Shown here in pieces: positions 1-6,847 of a stretch of DNA of 64,000 bases. The stretch is taken from the NCBI GenBank assembly GCA_011389765.1, contig JAABTT010000008.1, positions 1 through 64,000 of the forward strand, in the 5' to 3' direction. The position numbers were made by a program, and so were the translations under genes. The notes beneath the pieces were generated by a model. That model was not told the DNA's origin. It ran no database searches and saw only the letters and a list, made by a program, of their open reading frames with translations. The stretch is from Desulfohalobiaceae bacterium S24. Lineage in GTDB: Bacteria; Desulfobacterota; Desulfovibrionia; Desulfovibrionales; Desulfothermaceae. The stretch's first letter is position 1. Every line of letters begins with the position of its first letter.

Positions 1-146
1 AGCTCAAAAGTAAAGGGACCCCCATTCCGTCCAACGACATCTGGATCGCGGCCCAGACCATGGAATCCGGAGCGGAACTCATCACCATGGATGCCCACTT
101 TGAAAACATCGACGGACTCGTGGTCCGATTCTTTTCCAATCCCTGA
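1..146 (+). CDS. VapC-like PIN-domain toxin, C-terminal fragment (cut by window edge)
   Basis: An open frame enters from the left edge (reading from base 3) and ends at a TGA at 144-146, giving the last 47 residues of a protein. It contains the PSNDIWIAA segment followed by LITMDAHF, which matches the final acidic motif and beta strand of PIN-domain ribonucleases of the VapC family (type II toxin-antitoxin systems). VapC toxins cleave RNA such as initiator tRNA or rRNA with Mg2+ held by four acidic residues; the D of SNDIW and the D of MDAHF would be two of these. The start and any VapB antitoxin lie outside the window. It is absent from the ORF track because it has no start codon here. Identity as a PIN domain is fairly secure; activity is unknown. 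Confidence 0.75.
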   Translation, partial: LKSKGTPIPSNDIWIAAQTMESGAELITMDAHFENIDGLVVRFFSNP

Positions 147-442
147 ACTCCTCCACGACTGCCCAGCCGGTCGCGACAAGGGCAAGGCTTTGTTTGCGCC
201 GGCGATGGCGCTTTTTGCCCAGGAACGTCGCCGGGCAAAAAAAGAGAACCCATTCCTTCTTCATCCATCTCGAACATCTGCCTTTATCATCAAGTGCTTG
301 TCGAGGCATAGCTGAAAGCGACGTCTGAAGGCTTTGCGAATGGTTGTTGCAGGAACTTCATTTTCTTTGAAAAAAACGCTCCAAATAGGTCTTTGTTTCC
401 TTTGACACGAGGTCGTTCTGCCCTTTGTCCCCAGGCTCTCCT
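147..442. other. Intergenic stretch without a convincing gene
   Basis: No supported gene. The 74-75 aa ORFs on both strands (82-315) show no family signature. The stretch holds an inverted repeat near 208-248 (GCCCAGG/CGCCGGGC flanked by T and A runs), the first copy of a 64-bp direct repeat (310-373), and the downstream side of the minus-strand ATPase gene. Confidence 0.5.
310..373 (+). repeat. Direct repeat copy 1, partner at 3760-3823
   Basis: The stretch beginning AGCTGAAAGCGACG recurs in the same orientation at 3760-3823 with only scattered mismatches (CTGAAGGCT, GGTTGTT, AGGAACTTC and TTTGAAA are shared). The sequence just before it (TCAAGTG...) is also partly shared. The two copies enclose the ATPase, both toxin-antitoxin pairs and the ATPase duplicate. 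Confidence 0.8.
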
Positions 443-451
443 TCAGGAGAG
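436..451. terminator. Small hairpin over the ATPase stop codon
   Basis: CTCTCCT-tc-AGGAGAG is a perfect 7-bp inverted repeat spanning the stop codon of the minus-strand ATPase gene. No T run follows on the minus strand, so intrinsic termination is uncertain; the short loop may simply stabilise the 3' end. Confidence 0.35.
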
Positions 452-1639
452 ATAGCCCAGCAGAAAAAGAGGAAAACGATCATCTCCTGGAGCAGAGACG
501 TCTGCGAATACGATTTTGCGGTCGTACTTCACCCCCTTGAATTGGGACCGGCCTTTCCCGGGACCACCGATTTCAACAACCAGTTTCTTGGCCGCCTCCT
601 GGATCAGGTAATCCGGCGTCTTGGCCCCGCGAGTGCTTTTCAGATACTGAAATCGTATTTTGGCCTGCTTCAGGGACTCTACAAAGAAGTCTTCGCGCAG
701 CCCCCCGACTGCTTCTTCAATATCCCTGAAAAGCAATCGAACGGGCGGGGTCATGACAACCTTTGGCTCGCGCAGAACATTCGCCCCGGTAGGGAAAACC
801 CGGTGCAGGATAAAAGCCCGCTCCAAATAATCGACATACTGCTCAGCCTTATACTTGGTAATGCCGATATTTCTGGACAGACTGGAGTAGTTCACACCGT
901 CCACAGTTGATCGTCCCACGAACTGAAGCAGGCGCCTGATGGACTCGAGTTCGTTCAGAACGAGTCGGGCAACAGAAGGGATGTCCCTGTTGATGACCTT
1001 ATCCACGATGTTCCTCAAAAAATCCAGGGGCTCCGGTTCCTCGAGGGCAAAAGGCAGGACCCCTCCCCGGAGATAGTCGTGAAAGAAGCGTCCGGACCGG
1101 AGATGCTCAGGTTCCCATTTTTGAGCGACAAGCTGCTCAAGGTTGAGTTTGGGAACAGTGATATTTTGGGAGAAGGCCAGGTACTCACGAAAGGAAAACC
1201 CATGGAGATTGTACAGGCGAACCCGGCGTGACAGGTCATGGGCGGATTCCTGCATTGCAAGTGCCACAGAACTCGAAAACAGCACCCGGATATCGACAAA
1301 ATCGTAGAGTCGCTTCAGCAAAGCAGTGTGATCCGGAAGGAAGTGAATTTCATCCAGAAGAAAGGTTTGAAATCCGTAGTGTTGATTGAGACTTCGGATC
1401 ACCTCCCAGGCGTTGTCATCATGATCGAGGGAATCCGCAGACAGATAAAACGCATTCTCGTGCTCAAGGGCGTACTGTCGAAGCAGTACTGTTTTGCCGG
1501 TTCCGCGGGCGCCGACGATTCCGATGAAATGCCTGCCCTGGTCAGACACCAGCCTGGAAAAAAGGAAGCGCTTGTACCTGTATTTTCGACCCTCATGTTT
1601 GGCCAGGTCGTGGAATTCGAGAAGCCTGTTGATCATCAT
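443..1639 (-). CDS. AAA-type ATP-binding protein (AAA_14/DUF4143 family)
   Basis: A 398-aa protein of the widespread prokaryotic ATPase family that pairs an N-terminal AAA domain with a C-terminal DUF4143 region. Walker A is GARGTGKT (about residues 43-50) and Walker B is FLLDEIH (about 93-99); an RRVRLYNLHGFSFREYL stretch follows, typical of the family. The C-terminus has a PDYLI...LVVEIGG pattern resembling the PD-(D/E)xK nuclease fold, but the usual E-x-K lysine is replaced by G, so nuclease activity is doubtful. The cellular role of the family is unclear; it is common next to toxin-antitoxin and other accessory genes, as here. The start is a tandem ATG-ATG (MMINRLL) just downstream of a strong palindrome. 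The first about 27 codons are duplicated at 2748-2834. The stop lies inside a small hairpin (436-451). Confidence 0.85.
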   Translation of the reverse strand: MMINRLLEFHDLAKHEGRKYRYKRFLFSRLVSDQGRHFIGIVGARGTGKTVLLRQYALEHENAFYLSADSLDHDDNAWEVIRSLNQHYGFQTFLLDEIHFLPDHTALLKRLYDFVDIRVLFSSSVALAMQESAHDLSRRVRLYNLHGFSFREYLAFSQNITVPKLNLEQLVAQKWEPEHLRSGRFFHDYLRGGVLPFALEEPEPLDFLRNIVDKVINRDIPSVARLVLNELESIRRLLQFVGRSTVDGVNYSSLSRNIGITKYKAEQYVDYLERAFILHRVFPTGANVLREPKVVMTPPVRLLFRDIEEAVGGLREDFFVESLKQAKIRFQYLKSTRGAKTPDYLIQEAAKKLVVEIGGPGKGRSQFKGVKYDRKIVFADVSAPGDDRFPLFLLGYLS

Positions 1640-1646
1640 GTCCCCT

Positions 1647-1705
1647 CATTTTGAAAAGTCATTTGACAAGATGTCTATCATTTTGTCAAATGGTTTTCCA
1701 AAATG
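1647..1705. promoter_or_regulatory. Palindromic operator and promoter of the ATPase gene
   Basis: Two long arms, CATTTTGaaaaGTCATTTGACAagATG and its near-complement ending CCAAAATG, form an imperfect palindrome centred near 1676, directly upstream of the minus-strand ATPase. On the minus strand it holds TTGACA (1689-1684) and, 17 bp on, TCAAAT (1666-1661), a plausible sigma-70 promoter embedded in the palindrome. This arrangement suggests autoregulation or repression by a dimeric DNA-binding protein, which is an inference. Confidence 0.5.
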
Positions 1706-2063
1706 ATGATAAATAAACTATTTAGCTGTCCCCTTGTGCGTCCCTTACAGTAGGGCGGCTTAATCCGAGAGCCAGCCCCTCTGCCCGTTTTGGCCTGCCG
1801 CTCGGAGAGGGCGGCCTACTAAAGAACCCTGAATGAGATTGGATATCTCAAAAAGTGTCAACTACTTTTTAGAGGCGAAAGCTCGGCAGTAAACGTGGTG
1901 TTAAGTTCACATTGAACAAGCAATAATCACGCCAAACATCTCAAGTCAAATATATCAATGGCTTACGTCTTGAAGGAGGAACAGAAAGCAGGCATTTTGT
2001 CCGGTAAAAGCAGACAGATTGCTCCTGATTCAGGAGATGAGCCGGGCAGAATACAATTTCTCA
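1706..2063. other. Intergenic region with an inverted repeat and a short ORF
   Basis: An imperfect inverted repeat (AGTAGGGCGGC...GGCGGCCTACT) spans about 1749-1820. A 43-codon plus-strand ORF (1958-2089, MAYVLKEEQKAGIL...) has no recognisable family and its stop falls inside the -10 box of the next promoter, so I treat it as a remnant or chance ORF. Nothing else is supported. Confidence 0.4.
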
Positions 2064-2137
2064 TTGACTTTTTTTATGCAGGTACCTAAAATAGAGTCAT
2101 GACTTAGGTACCGAAAGTAAGTACCTGAAGGAGGTAC
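2064..2137 (+). promoter_or_regulatory. Promoter with two palindromic operators for the MazF-like TA operon
   Basis: A -35 box TTGACT (2064-2069) and -10 box TAAAAT (2087-2092) are separated by exactly 17 bp. The -10 box lies inside an inverted repeat GGTACCTAA...TTAGGTACC (2081-2112). A second one, GTACCT-gaagg-AGGTAC (2121-2137), wraps the Shine-Dalgarno sequence of the antitoxin. All four half-sites share the GGTACCT core, the layout expected for cooperative autorepression by an antitoxin or toxin-antitoxin complex. Confidence 0.8.
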
Positions 2138-2139
2138 AT

Positions 2140-2373
2140 ATGATTCAGGCTAAATTTCGTGTTGATGAAGCACAGGCTCACTTTTTACAAAATTTCAAAT
2201 CCTATGGCTTTAAGGACAAAAGCTCTATGCTTCGGGCGGCCATAGAGCATTTCAAACAAGAAATCCAACAAGAAAGTCTTCGAAAATCTGCTGATTTATA
2301 TTCCGAATTATATACCCAAGATGACGAACTCAAGGAACTCACGGAAACAGCGCTCTCTGGATGGCCGGAATGA
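2140..2373 (+). CDS. Antitoxin of a MazF-like toxin-antitoxin pair
   Basis: A 77-aa protein, small and charged, with a C-terminus rich in acidic residues (LYTQDDELKELTETALSGWPE), as expected for an antitoxin tail that wraps its toxin. The N-terminal half (a short strand IQAKFRVDE then two predicted helices, FLQNFKSYGF and SSMLRAAIEHF) resembles a ribbon-helix-helix DNA-binding fold, which fits the repeated GGTACCT operators just upstream. A strong Shine-Dalgarno (GAAGGAGG) lies 5 bases before the ATG. It overlaps the toxin start, so the two are translationally coupled. The antitoxin assignment rests mainly on position and size; the specific antitoxin family is not certain. Confidence 0.75.
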   Translation: MIQAKFRVDEAQAHFLQNFKSYGFKDKSSMLRAAIEHFKQEIQQESLRKSADLYSELYTQDDELKELTETALSGWPE

Positions 2374-2726
2374 CAACGTTGAAAAGGGGCATGATTATTG
2401 ACCTCAATCTCGAACCGTCGCTGAGCTCTGAAACCGGAAAAATCCGACCATGCGTGGTAGTAACCAATGATGTCTATAATGAACGAGTCCCGATTATCCA
2501 AGTTGTTCCAGTTACGCAGTGGAGTCCCCAAAAAGCCCGCATTCAAACCAATATTGAAATCCTTCCTTCACCAGAAAATGGTCTCTCCAAAAGATCCCTG
2601 GCAGACTGTCTGCAAACACGCCCCGTTGATCAGCGCCACAGATTGGTGAAAATCCGTGGGCATCTGTCCTCCGACAGCCTCAAGGCAATCGATCGATCCT
2701 TAAAAATTGTTTTTGAACTGAAGTGA
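2370..2726 (+). CDS. MazF/PemK-family endoribonuclease toxin
   Basis: About 118 aa with the PemK/MazF pattern: LKRGMIIDLNLEP at the start (family: KRGDIYxVDLxP), then IRPCVVVTNDVYN and VVPVTQ, and a later KRSLADCLQTRPVD matching the conserved central S-x-A/V-x-C-x-Q-x-R segment. MazF toxins are SH3-like dimers that cut single-stranded RNA at short motifs and stall growth until the antitoxin binds. I prefer the ATG at 2370, which overlaps the antitoxin stop as ATGA and begins close to the family start; the ORF track uses an ATG three codons upstream (2361). The first basic residue pair of the family is kept (KRG), but the usual D of KRGDI is M here. Confidence 0.85.
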   Translation: MTTLKRGMIIDLNLEPSLSSETGKIRPCVVVTNDVYNERVPIIQVVPVTQWSPQKARIQTNIEILPSPENGLSKRSLADCLQTRPVDQRHRLVKIRGHLSSDSLKAIDRSLKIVFELK

Positions 2727-2747
2727 CATCCGGAAATGAAAGGAAGA

Positions 2748-2834
2748 CTAGCGTTTAAGGAAACGCTTGTACCTGTATTTTCGACCCTTCTGTTTGGCCA
2801 GATCGTGGAATTCGAGTAGCCTGTCAATCATCAT
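2748..2834 (-). pseudogene. Truncated duplicate of the ATPase N-terminus
   Basis: On the minus strand MMIDRLLEFHDLAKQKGRK... reads for 28 codons and stops (TAG at 2750-2748). It is nearly identical to the first 27 residues of the ATPase at 443-1639. The nucleotide match covers 2756-2855 against 1561-1660 with about ten mismatches in 100 bases and includes the bases just before the start codon. The rest of the second ATPase copy is missing and is replaced by the 3' side of the MazF-like operon. It is a gene fragment, not a functional protein. Confidence 0.85.
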
Positions 2835-2907
2835 GCTCCCTCATTTTGAAAAGGTCGAGCTCGCAATAGTGATAGGGGAGTGAACAGGGGCGGGCACCTC
2901 TCTGTTT

Positions 2908-3363
2908 TCATGGGGATTCGGGCTGGATGAGCATGCTTCGAAGGTCGAACCCTAAGGCGGCCGAGTGCATCAGGCTATCGCAGGTGACGAGGACGGCCTT
3001 ATGCTCCCAGCTGCAGGCCAGATGGAGCGCATCCAGGGTACGCAGGGAGGTTTTTCGTGCGGACAGCCATTTTTCGGCCCGGGAATAATGGACGGCGGTC
3101 AGGGGCTGGGTGGTGAAGAGTCCGGACTGCTGATCCCTAAAGAACAAGTCCTCGATCCGTGATGCCTGGGATTCTTCGATTTCCTGCATCCGAACCCAGC
3201 GGGACAGGGAAGAAGCGAATTCGACCCAGGTCAGGTCGCTGAGCAGAACCGGCGGCTTCAGCTGCAGCAGAAAATCTTCAAGGACAGGGCTGACGGCTTC
3301 TTCCCGGTAATAGGGAAGCAAAGCACTCGTATCGAGGTAATAGGACTCAGCCGCGTTCATCAC
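2908..3363 (-). CDS. PIN-domain (VapC-like) toxin
   Basis: A 151-aa PIN-domain protein. The first acidic motif is YYLDTSALLPYY (D at about residue 10), the second lies in LTWVEFASSL (E at about 48), and the third is SLRTLDALHLACSWEH with the final acid in LVTCDSLMHSAA. These four acidic positions define the Mg2+-dependent ribonuclease centre of VapC-type toxins. The gene overlaps the end of the Phd-type antitoxin gene by 17 bp (start 3363, antitoxin stop at 3347), a typical TA coupling. Length is within the usual 130-150 aa. It differs from the partial VapC at the left edge of the window, so the island holds two distinct PIN toxins. Confidence 0.88.
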   Translation of the reverse strand: MMNAAESYYLDTSALLPYYREEAVSPVLEDFLLQLKPPVLLSDLTWVEFASSLSRWVRMQEIEESQASRIEDLFFRDQQSGLFTTQPLTAVHYSRAEKWLSARKTSLRTLDALHLACSWEHKAVLVTCDSLMHSAALGFDLRSMLIQPESP

Positions 3364-3589
3364 GGATACTGCGGATTTCTTCTGTGGACGAACGAATGGC
3401 CTCGGGAATGCTCGCCCTGAATTCCCTTCTTCGAGGGAAGGAGGCCGCCTCCTGGCGGTGCTCTCGGAATTGCATAAGTTTTGCCACGGACTTGCCTCGC
3501 CGAGTGATGATCACCTCTTCACCGGTGCATACCGCATCGAGCAAACGTCCGATGTGCTGTCTGGCTTCACGTACATTGATTCGTTGCAT
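3347..3589 (-). CDS. Phd/YefM-family antitoxin
   Basis: About 80 aa, beginning MQRINVREARQHIGRLLDAV and continuing GEEVIITRRGKSVAKLM, a clear match to the Phd/YefM antitoxin N-terminal domain (strand, helix with EARxxxxxLL, then the VxITRRGKPVA hairpin). The C-terminal half is charged and probably disordered, folding on the PIN toxin encoded by the next, overlapping gene. I choose the ATG at 3589 because GAGAGGG sits five bases upstream; the track uses a GTG four codons earlier (3601). Phd-type dimers repress their own promoter, which agrees with paired TGTACA sites upstream. Confidence 0.85.
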   Translation of the reverse strand: MQRINVREARQHIGRLLDAVCTGEEVIITRRGKSVAKLMQFREHRQEAASFPRRREFRASIPEAIRSSTEEIRSIRDERG

Positions 3590-3616
3590 AGACCCTCTCA
3601 CTTCTTGTTTGGACTA

Positions 3617-3644
3617 AGTGTACATCTTTTTGTGTACATGTCAA
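3617..3644 (-). promoter_or_regulatory. Promoter/operator of the Phd-PIN operon
   Basis: On the minus strand TTGACA (3644-3639), 16 bp, then TACACT (3622-3617). Two TGTACA palindromes (3633-3638 and 3619-3624) are 14 bp apart and cover the spacer and the -10 box, a credible site for autorepression by the antitoxin. Confidence 0.65.
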
Positions 3645-4050
3645 GTGTTTATTCATTTAAAATAATCGCTGCAGCTGGATAGAAAAAAAGCGCGGCAACG
3701 GCTCTTTTCGCTGCTTGTCGCGGCGACTTGTCACGGCGTAACTGTCAAGTGAAGACGTAAGCTGAAAGCGACGCCTGAAGGCTCGGCGAACGGTTGTTCA
3801 AGGAACTTCTTTCCTTTTGAAACAGCACCTCAAAAAACTGTCCCTCTGCCTCTGCGCTCTTCCGCAAGTGATCCGCGCACAAGTCCGCAGCTATCCGGTC
3901 CGATGCCTATGCTTGATTCCTCTTTTCATTTTGGATATGAAATGAGCAGTTCATCTGAAAAATGCGTACCTTGAAGAATGGTCCCGCGAAGTTATATTTT
4001 GGGCTTTTCGAACTTAAAGCCGGATTTCAAACACATACAAAATCCAATCC
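3645..4050. other. Intergenic region at the right edge of the island
   Basis: Contains the second copy of the 64-bp direct repeat and otherwise no supported gene. The short ORFs starting at 3962 and nearby are shadows or chance frames. A promoter for the SNF2 gene probably lies here, but no convincing -35/-10 pair was identified. Confidence 0.5.
3760..3823 (+). repeat. Direct repeat copy 2, partner at 310-373
   Basis: AGCTGAAAGCGACGCCTGAAGGCT... matches 310-373 in the same orientation along its whole length, with a few substitutions. It marks the right limit of the toxin-antitoxin/ATPase island. Confidence 0.8.
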
Positions 4051-6726
4051 ATGCCTGATATCCGCTTCCATCCCAAAGGGCGGCTTCTGTTGGAAGACTC
4101 TCCGCAAGAAACCCAAGGCCCACCCGATTTTCAATCCTTGCGGGAGGGGTTTCGTTTTGACTGGCGCCTCGGTTTCTTCCTCCTGGCCGCGGAAACCGAC
4201 ACCGGCCATTATTCCCCGAGCATGCGTTTCTGGCGGGAGATCGCAGCCGATTATCTGACAAAAGTCTGTCATATCCCGGGTTCAGAGAGTGAGGTCTCGG
4301 TGCAGCCCCCGGCTGGTTCCACCCTGATGCGCTGGGTTCTGGATGCTCCGCCCATGACCGGTGTTGAATATCTTTCAGCCAAGCTGCTTTTGAAAGTCTT
4401 TACCGCCCTGGACCAATGGGGGTTGGAGACCATCAGAGCGGACGGTGGGCTGGATTCTTTTCTGAAAAAACGGGCACCGGACTGGAATCGGGTCGGCCGG
4501 GTCACCTTTCACCTGGCTGAAAACAAGAAACAACCGAGCCGCCCCTTTGCCTTCATGGCCTCTTTCAGCACAGGGATCGGGGCCGGAGGCAAAGTCAAGC
4601 ATCTGCCCCTGGGCAAGGCCCTGGAACTCTACGCCGGCAACAGCAACAAACCTGCCTTGATCAAGCTGCTGTCTCCGGTCAATGAGGCGGCCAAGCAATT
4701 GGACTGGGTTCAGAAGCTGGTGGACAGCGGGCAAATATACCGTCCTCTGGCCTGGTCTCCGGAGCAGGCCTACCAACTGCTGTGCAGCACCTCGGCCTTG
4801 AAGGACAGCGGGCTCTCGGTCAAGTTGCCGGACTGGTGGAAAAAACGTCCCAAACCTCAGGTTCAGGCGACCATCGGGCAGCAGAAAGGCGTCTCCATGG
4901 GCGTCGAATCCCTGCTGGATTTCAGCGTTGAGGTTGCTCTGGGGGATACTGTGCTCTCCCGGGAAGAACTGGCTGAGATCCTCTCCAGCCAGGGAGGCCT
5001 GATCCAGCTCAAAGGGCAATGGGTGGAGGTGGACCAGGAAAGACTGCAGCAGGCCATTGATCACTGGAACAGTCTGAAGGAGAAAACGAAAAACGGCGGG
5101 GTCTCTTTCGTAGAGGGCATGCGTCTGCTGGCCGGGGCCTCGACCGACCTCAAGCATGAAGATCAGTCCGAGGAGGATCGCTCCTGGGTCCGGGTAGAAG
5201 CCGGGACAGCCATGCAGGAAGTGCTGGACCGACTCCATGAACCGGACCGGCTTGAGGGGTTACAGACCAACCAGGAGCTCCGGGCGACCCTGCGGCCCTA
5301 TCAGCTGGAAGGGGTTTCCTGGCTGGATTTCCTTGCGGAATTGGGCCTGGGGGCCTGTCTGGCCGACGACATGGGGCTGGGCAAGACCCTGCAGGTCCTG
5401 GCCTTGCTCGCCGGCCGGCGCCAAAAGGGAACAGAGACCCCGGCACTCTTGATCCTCCCGGCCTCGCTTCTCGGAAATTGGAAAAGCGAAGCCGAACGTT
5501 TCACCCCCGGACTCAGGCTGCTCATGCTTCACCCTTCGGAAACGGACAAACGAACACTGACAGCGATTGGTAAGCATCCGCAAGAATTTCTCGGCACCTA
5601 CGACCTGGTGGTCAGCACCTACTCCATGATCCACCGCCTGGACTGGCTGGCAGACCAGCGCTGGTCCCTGGTCATACTGGATGAGGCCCAGGCCGTCAAA
5701 AACCATGGCACCCGCCAGAGCAGGGCAGTCAAGAAACTCTCCGCCCAGGCCCGCATCGCCTTGACCGGAACCCCGATCGAAAACCGGCTAAGCGATCTCT
5801 GGTCTCTGTTCGATTTTTTAAACCCCGGTCTCCTGGGCTCGGCAAAGGTCTTCCAGGATTTCGTGAAAAAGATGGAAGGCAGGACCCAAAACCCTTTCGG
5901 CCCGCTGCGCAGGCTGGTCAGCCCCTATATTCTGCGCCGTTTGAAAACCGACAGCACGATCATCGCCGACCTGCCGGACAAGACCGAGACCGTCAGATAC
6001 TGCAGCCTGACCAAGACCCAGATCAGGTACTACCAACAGGTCGTAAAGGCTATGAAGCAGGGCTTGCAAACAGAGGATGGTATGACCCGGCGGGGCCTGG
6101 TCCTGCAAACCCTGATGCGCTTGAAACAGATCTGCAATCATCCCAGCCAGTTTACAGGGGATGATGGATACGAGTCGGAGCAAAGCGGCAAGTTCAACCG
6201 CATCCGGGAGATCTGTCAGGAACTGGCCGATCGCCAGGAAAAGGCCCTGATCTTCACCCAGTTCAAGGAGATCATTCCTGCGCTGGAAGAACATCTGAGC
6301 CGTGTATTCGGCCACTCCGGCCTGGTCCTGCACGGTTCGACCGGCGTGAAGAAACGAAAAGGCCTGGTGGAACAGTTTCAGGATGACGAGGGACCGCCTT
6401 TTTTCATTCTCTCCTTAAAAGCCGGCGGCACAGGCTTGAATCTGACCGCGGCCTCCCATGTTATTCATTTTGATCGCTGGTGGAATCCGGCTGTGGAAAA
6501 CCAGGCCACCGACAGGGCCTTTCGCATCGGACAGAAGAAGAACGTCCTCGTGCATAAATTCGTGACCACCGGGACGATAGAAGAACGGATCGACAGGCTC
6601 ATCACTGAGAAGCAGGAACTGGCCGAGAGCCTTTTGGCCGGCAGCGGCGAGATCAAGCTGACCGAGCTCCCTGACGAGGAATTGCTTGAGCTGGTTCGAC
6701 TCGATGTGAGCAGAGCCGGAGCCTGA
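4051..6726 (+). CDS. SNF2-family DEAD/DEAH-box helicase
   Basis: An 891-aa ATPase of the bacterial SNF2 (HepA/RapA-like) superfamily II group, which moves or remodels protein-nucleic acid complexes using ATP. The N-terminal 400 residues fit the SNF2-associated region of bacterial members. The motor begins with LRPYQLEGVSWL (about 414), Walker A DDMGLGKTLQ (about 438), the DEAQ box LVILDEAQAVKN (about 543), and LTGTPIENRLSDLWSLFDFL. The second lobe has KALIFTQF (about 729), GGTGLNLTAASHVIHFDRWWNP and the arginine-finger motif QATDRAFRIGQ (about 819). All motor motifs are intact. The start ATG has no clear Shine-Dalgarno. A SWIM-domain gene follows 121 bp downstream; SNF2 and SWIM genes are frequent neighbours, which suggests a joint DNA-related role. 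Confidence 0.92.
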   Translation: MPDIRFHPKGRLLLEDSPQETQGPPDFQSLREGFRFDWRLGFFLLAAETDTGHYSPSMRFWREIAADYLTKVCHIPGSESEVSVQPPAGSTLMRWVLDAPPMTGVEYLSAKLLLKVFTALDQWGLETIRADGGLDSFLKKRAPDWNRVGRVTFHLAENKKQPSRPFAFMASFSTGIGAGGKVKHLPLGKALELYAGNSNKPALIKLLSPVNEAAKQLDWVQKLVDSGQIYRPLAWSPEQAYQLLCSTSALKDSGLSVKLPDWWKKRPKPQVQATIGQQKGVSMGVESLLDFSVEVALGDTVLSREELAEILSSQGGLIQLKGQWVEVDQERLQQAIDHWNSLKEKTKNGGVSFVEGMRLLAGASTDLKHEDQSEEDRSWVRVEAGTAMQEVLDRLHEPDRLEGLQTNQELRATLRPYQLEGVSWLDFLAELGLGACLADDMGLGKTLQVLALLAGRRQKGTETPALLILPASLLGNWKSEAERFTPGLRLLMLHPSETDKRTLTAIGKHPQEFLGTYDLVVSTYSMIHRLDWLADQRWSLVILDEAQAVKNHGTRQSRAVKKLSAQARIALTGTPIENRLSDLWSLFDFLNPGLLGSAKVFQDFVKKMEGRTQNPFGPLRRLVSPYILRRLKTDSTIIADLPDKTETVRYCSLTKTQIRYYQQVVKAMKQGLQTEDGMTRRGLVLQTLMRLKQICNHPSQFTGDDGYESEQSGKFNRIREICQELADRQEKALIFTQFKEIIPALEEHLSRVFGHSGLVLHGSTGVKKRKGLVEQFQDDEGPPFFILSLKAGGTGLNLTAASHVIHFDRWWNPAVENQATDRAFRIGQKKNVLVHKFVTTGTIEERIDRLITEKQELAESLLAGSGEIKLTELPDEELLELVRLDVSRAGA

Positions 6727-6847
6727 ACGGACTAGGGAGTCTGAGACGGGGAATGCAGATAGACAAAGACCAGTCCCCAAAGCTGGCTAAGTGCTCTGGT
6801 TTGTTATTGCATTGATTCAGGGATAAGTCCCTCAGGAGGAATAGGTT

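Noticed and set aside
208-248. Terminator-like stem GCCCAGG...CGCCGGGC
   Set aside because: T residues precede and A residues follow the stem on both strands, the reverse of an intrinsic terminator.
1958-2089. 43-codon ORF upstream of the MazF-like operon
   Set aside because: Its stop lies in the -10 box of a good promoter and it has no similarity to known antitoxins or leader peptides.
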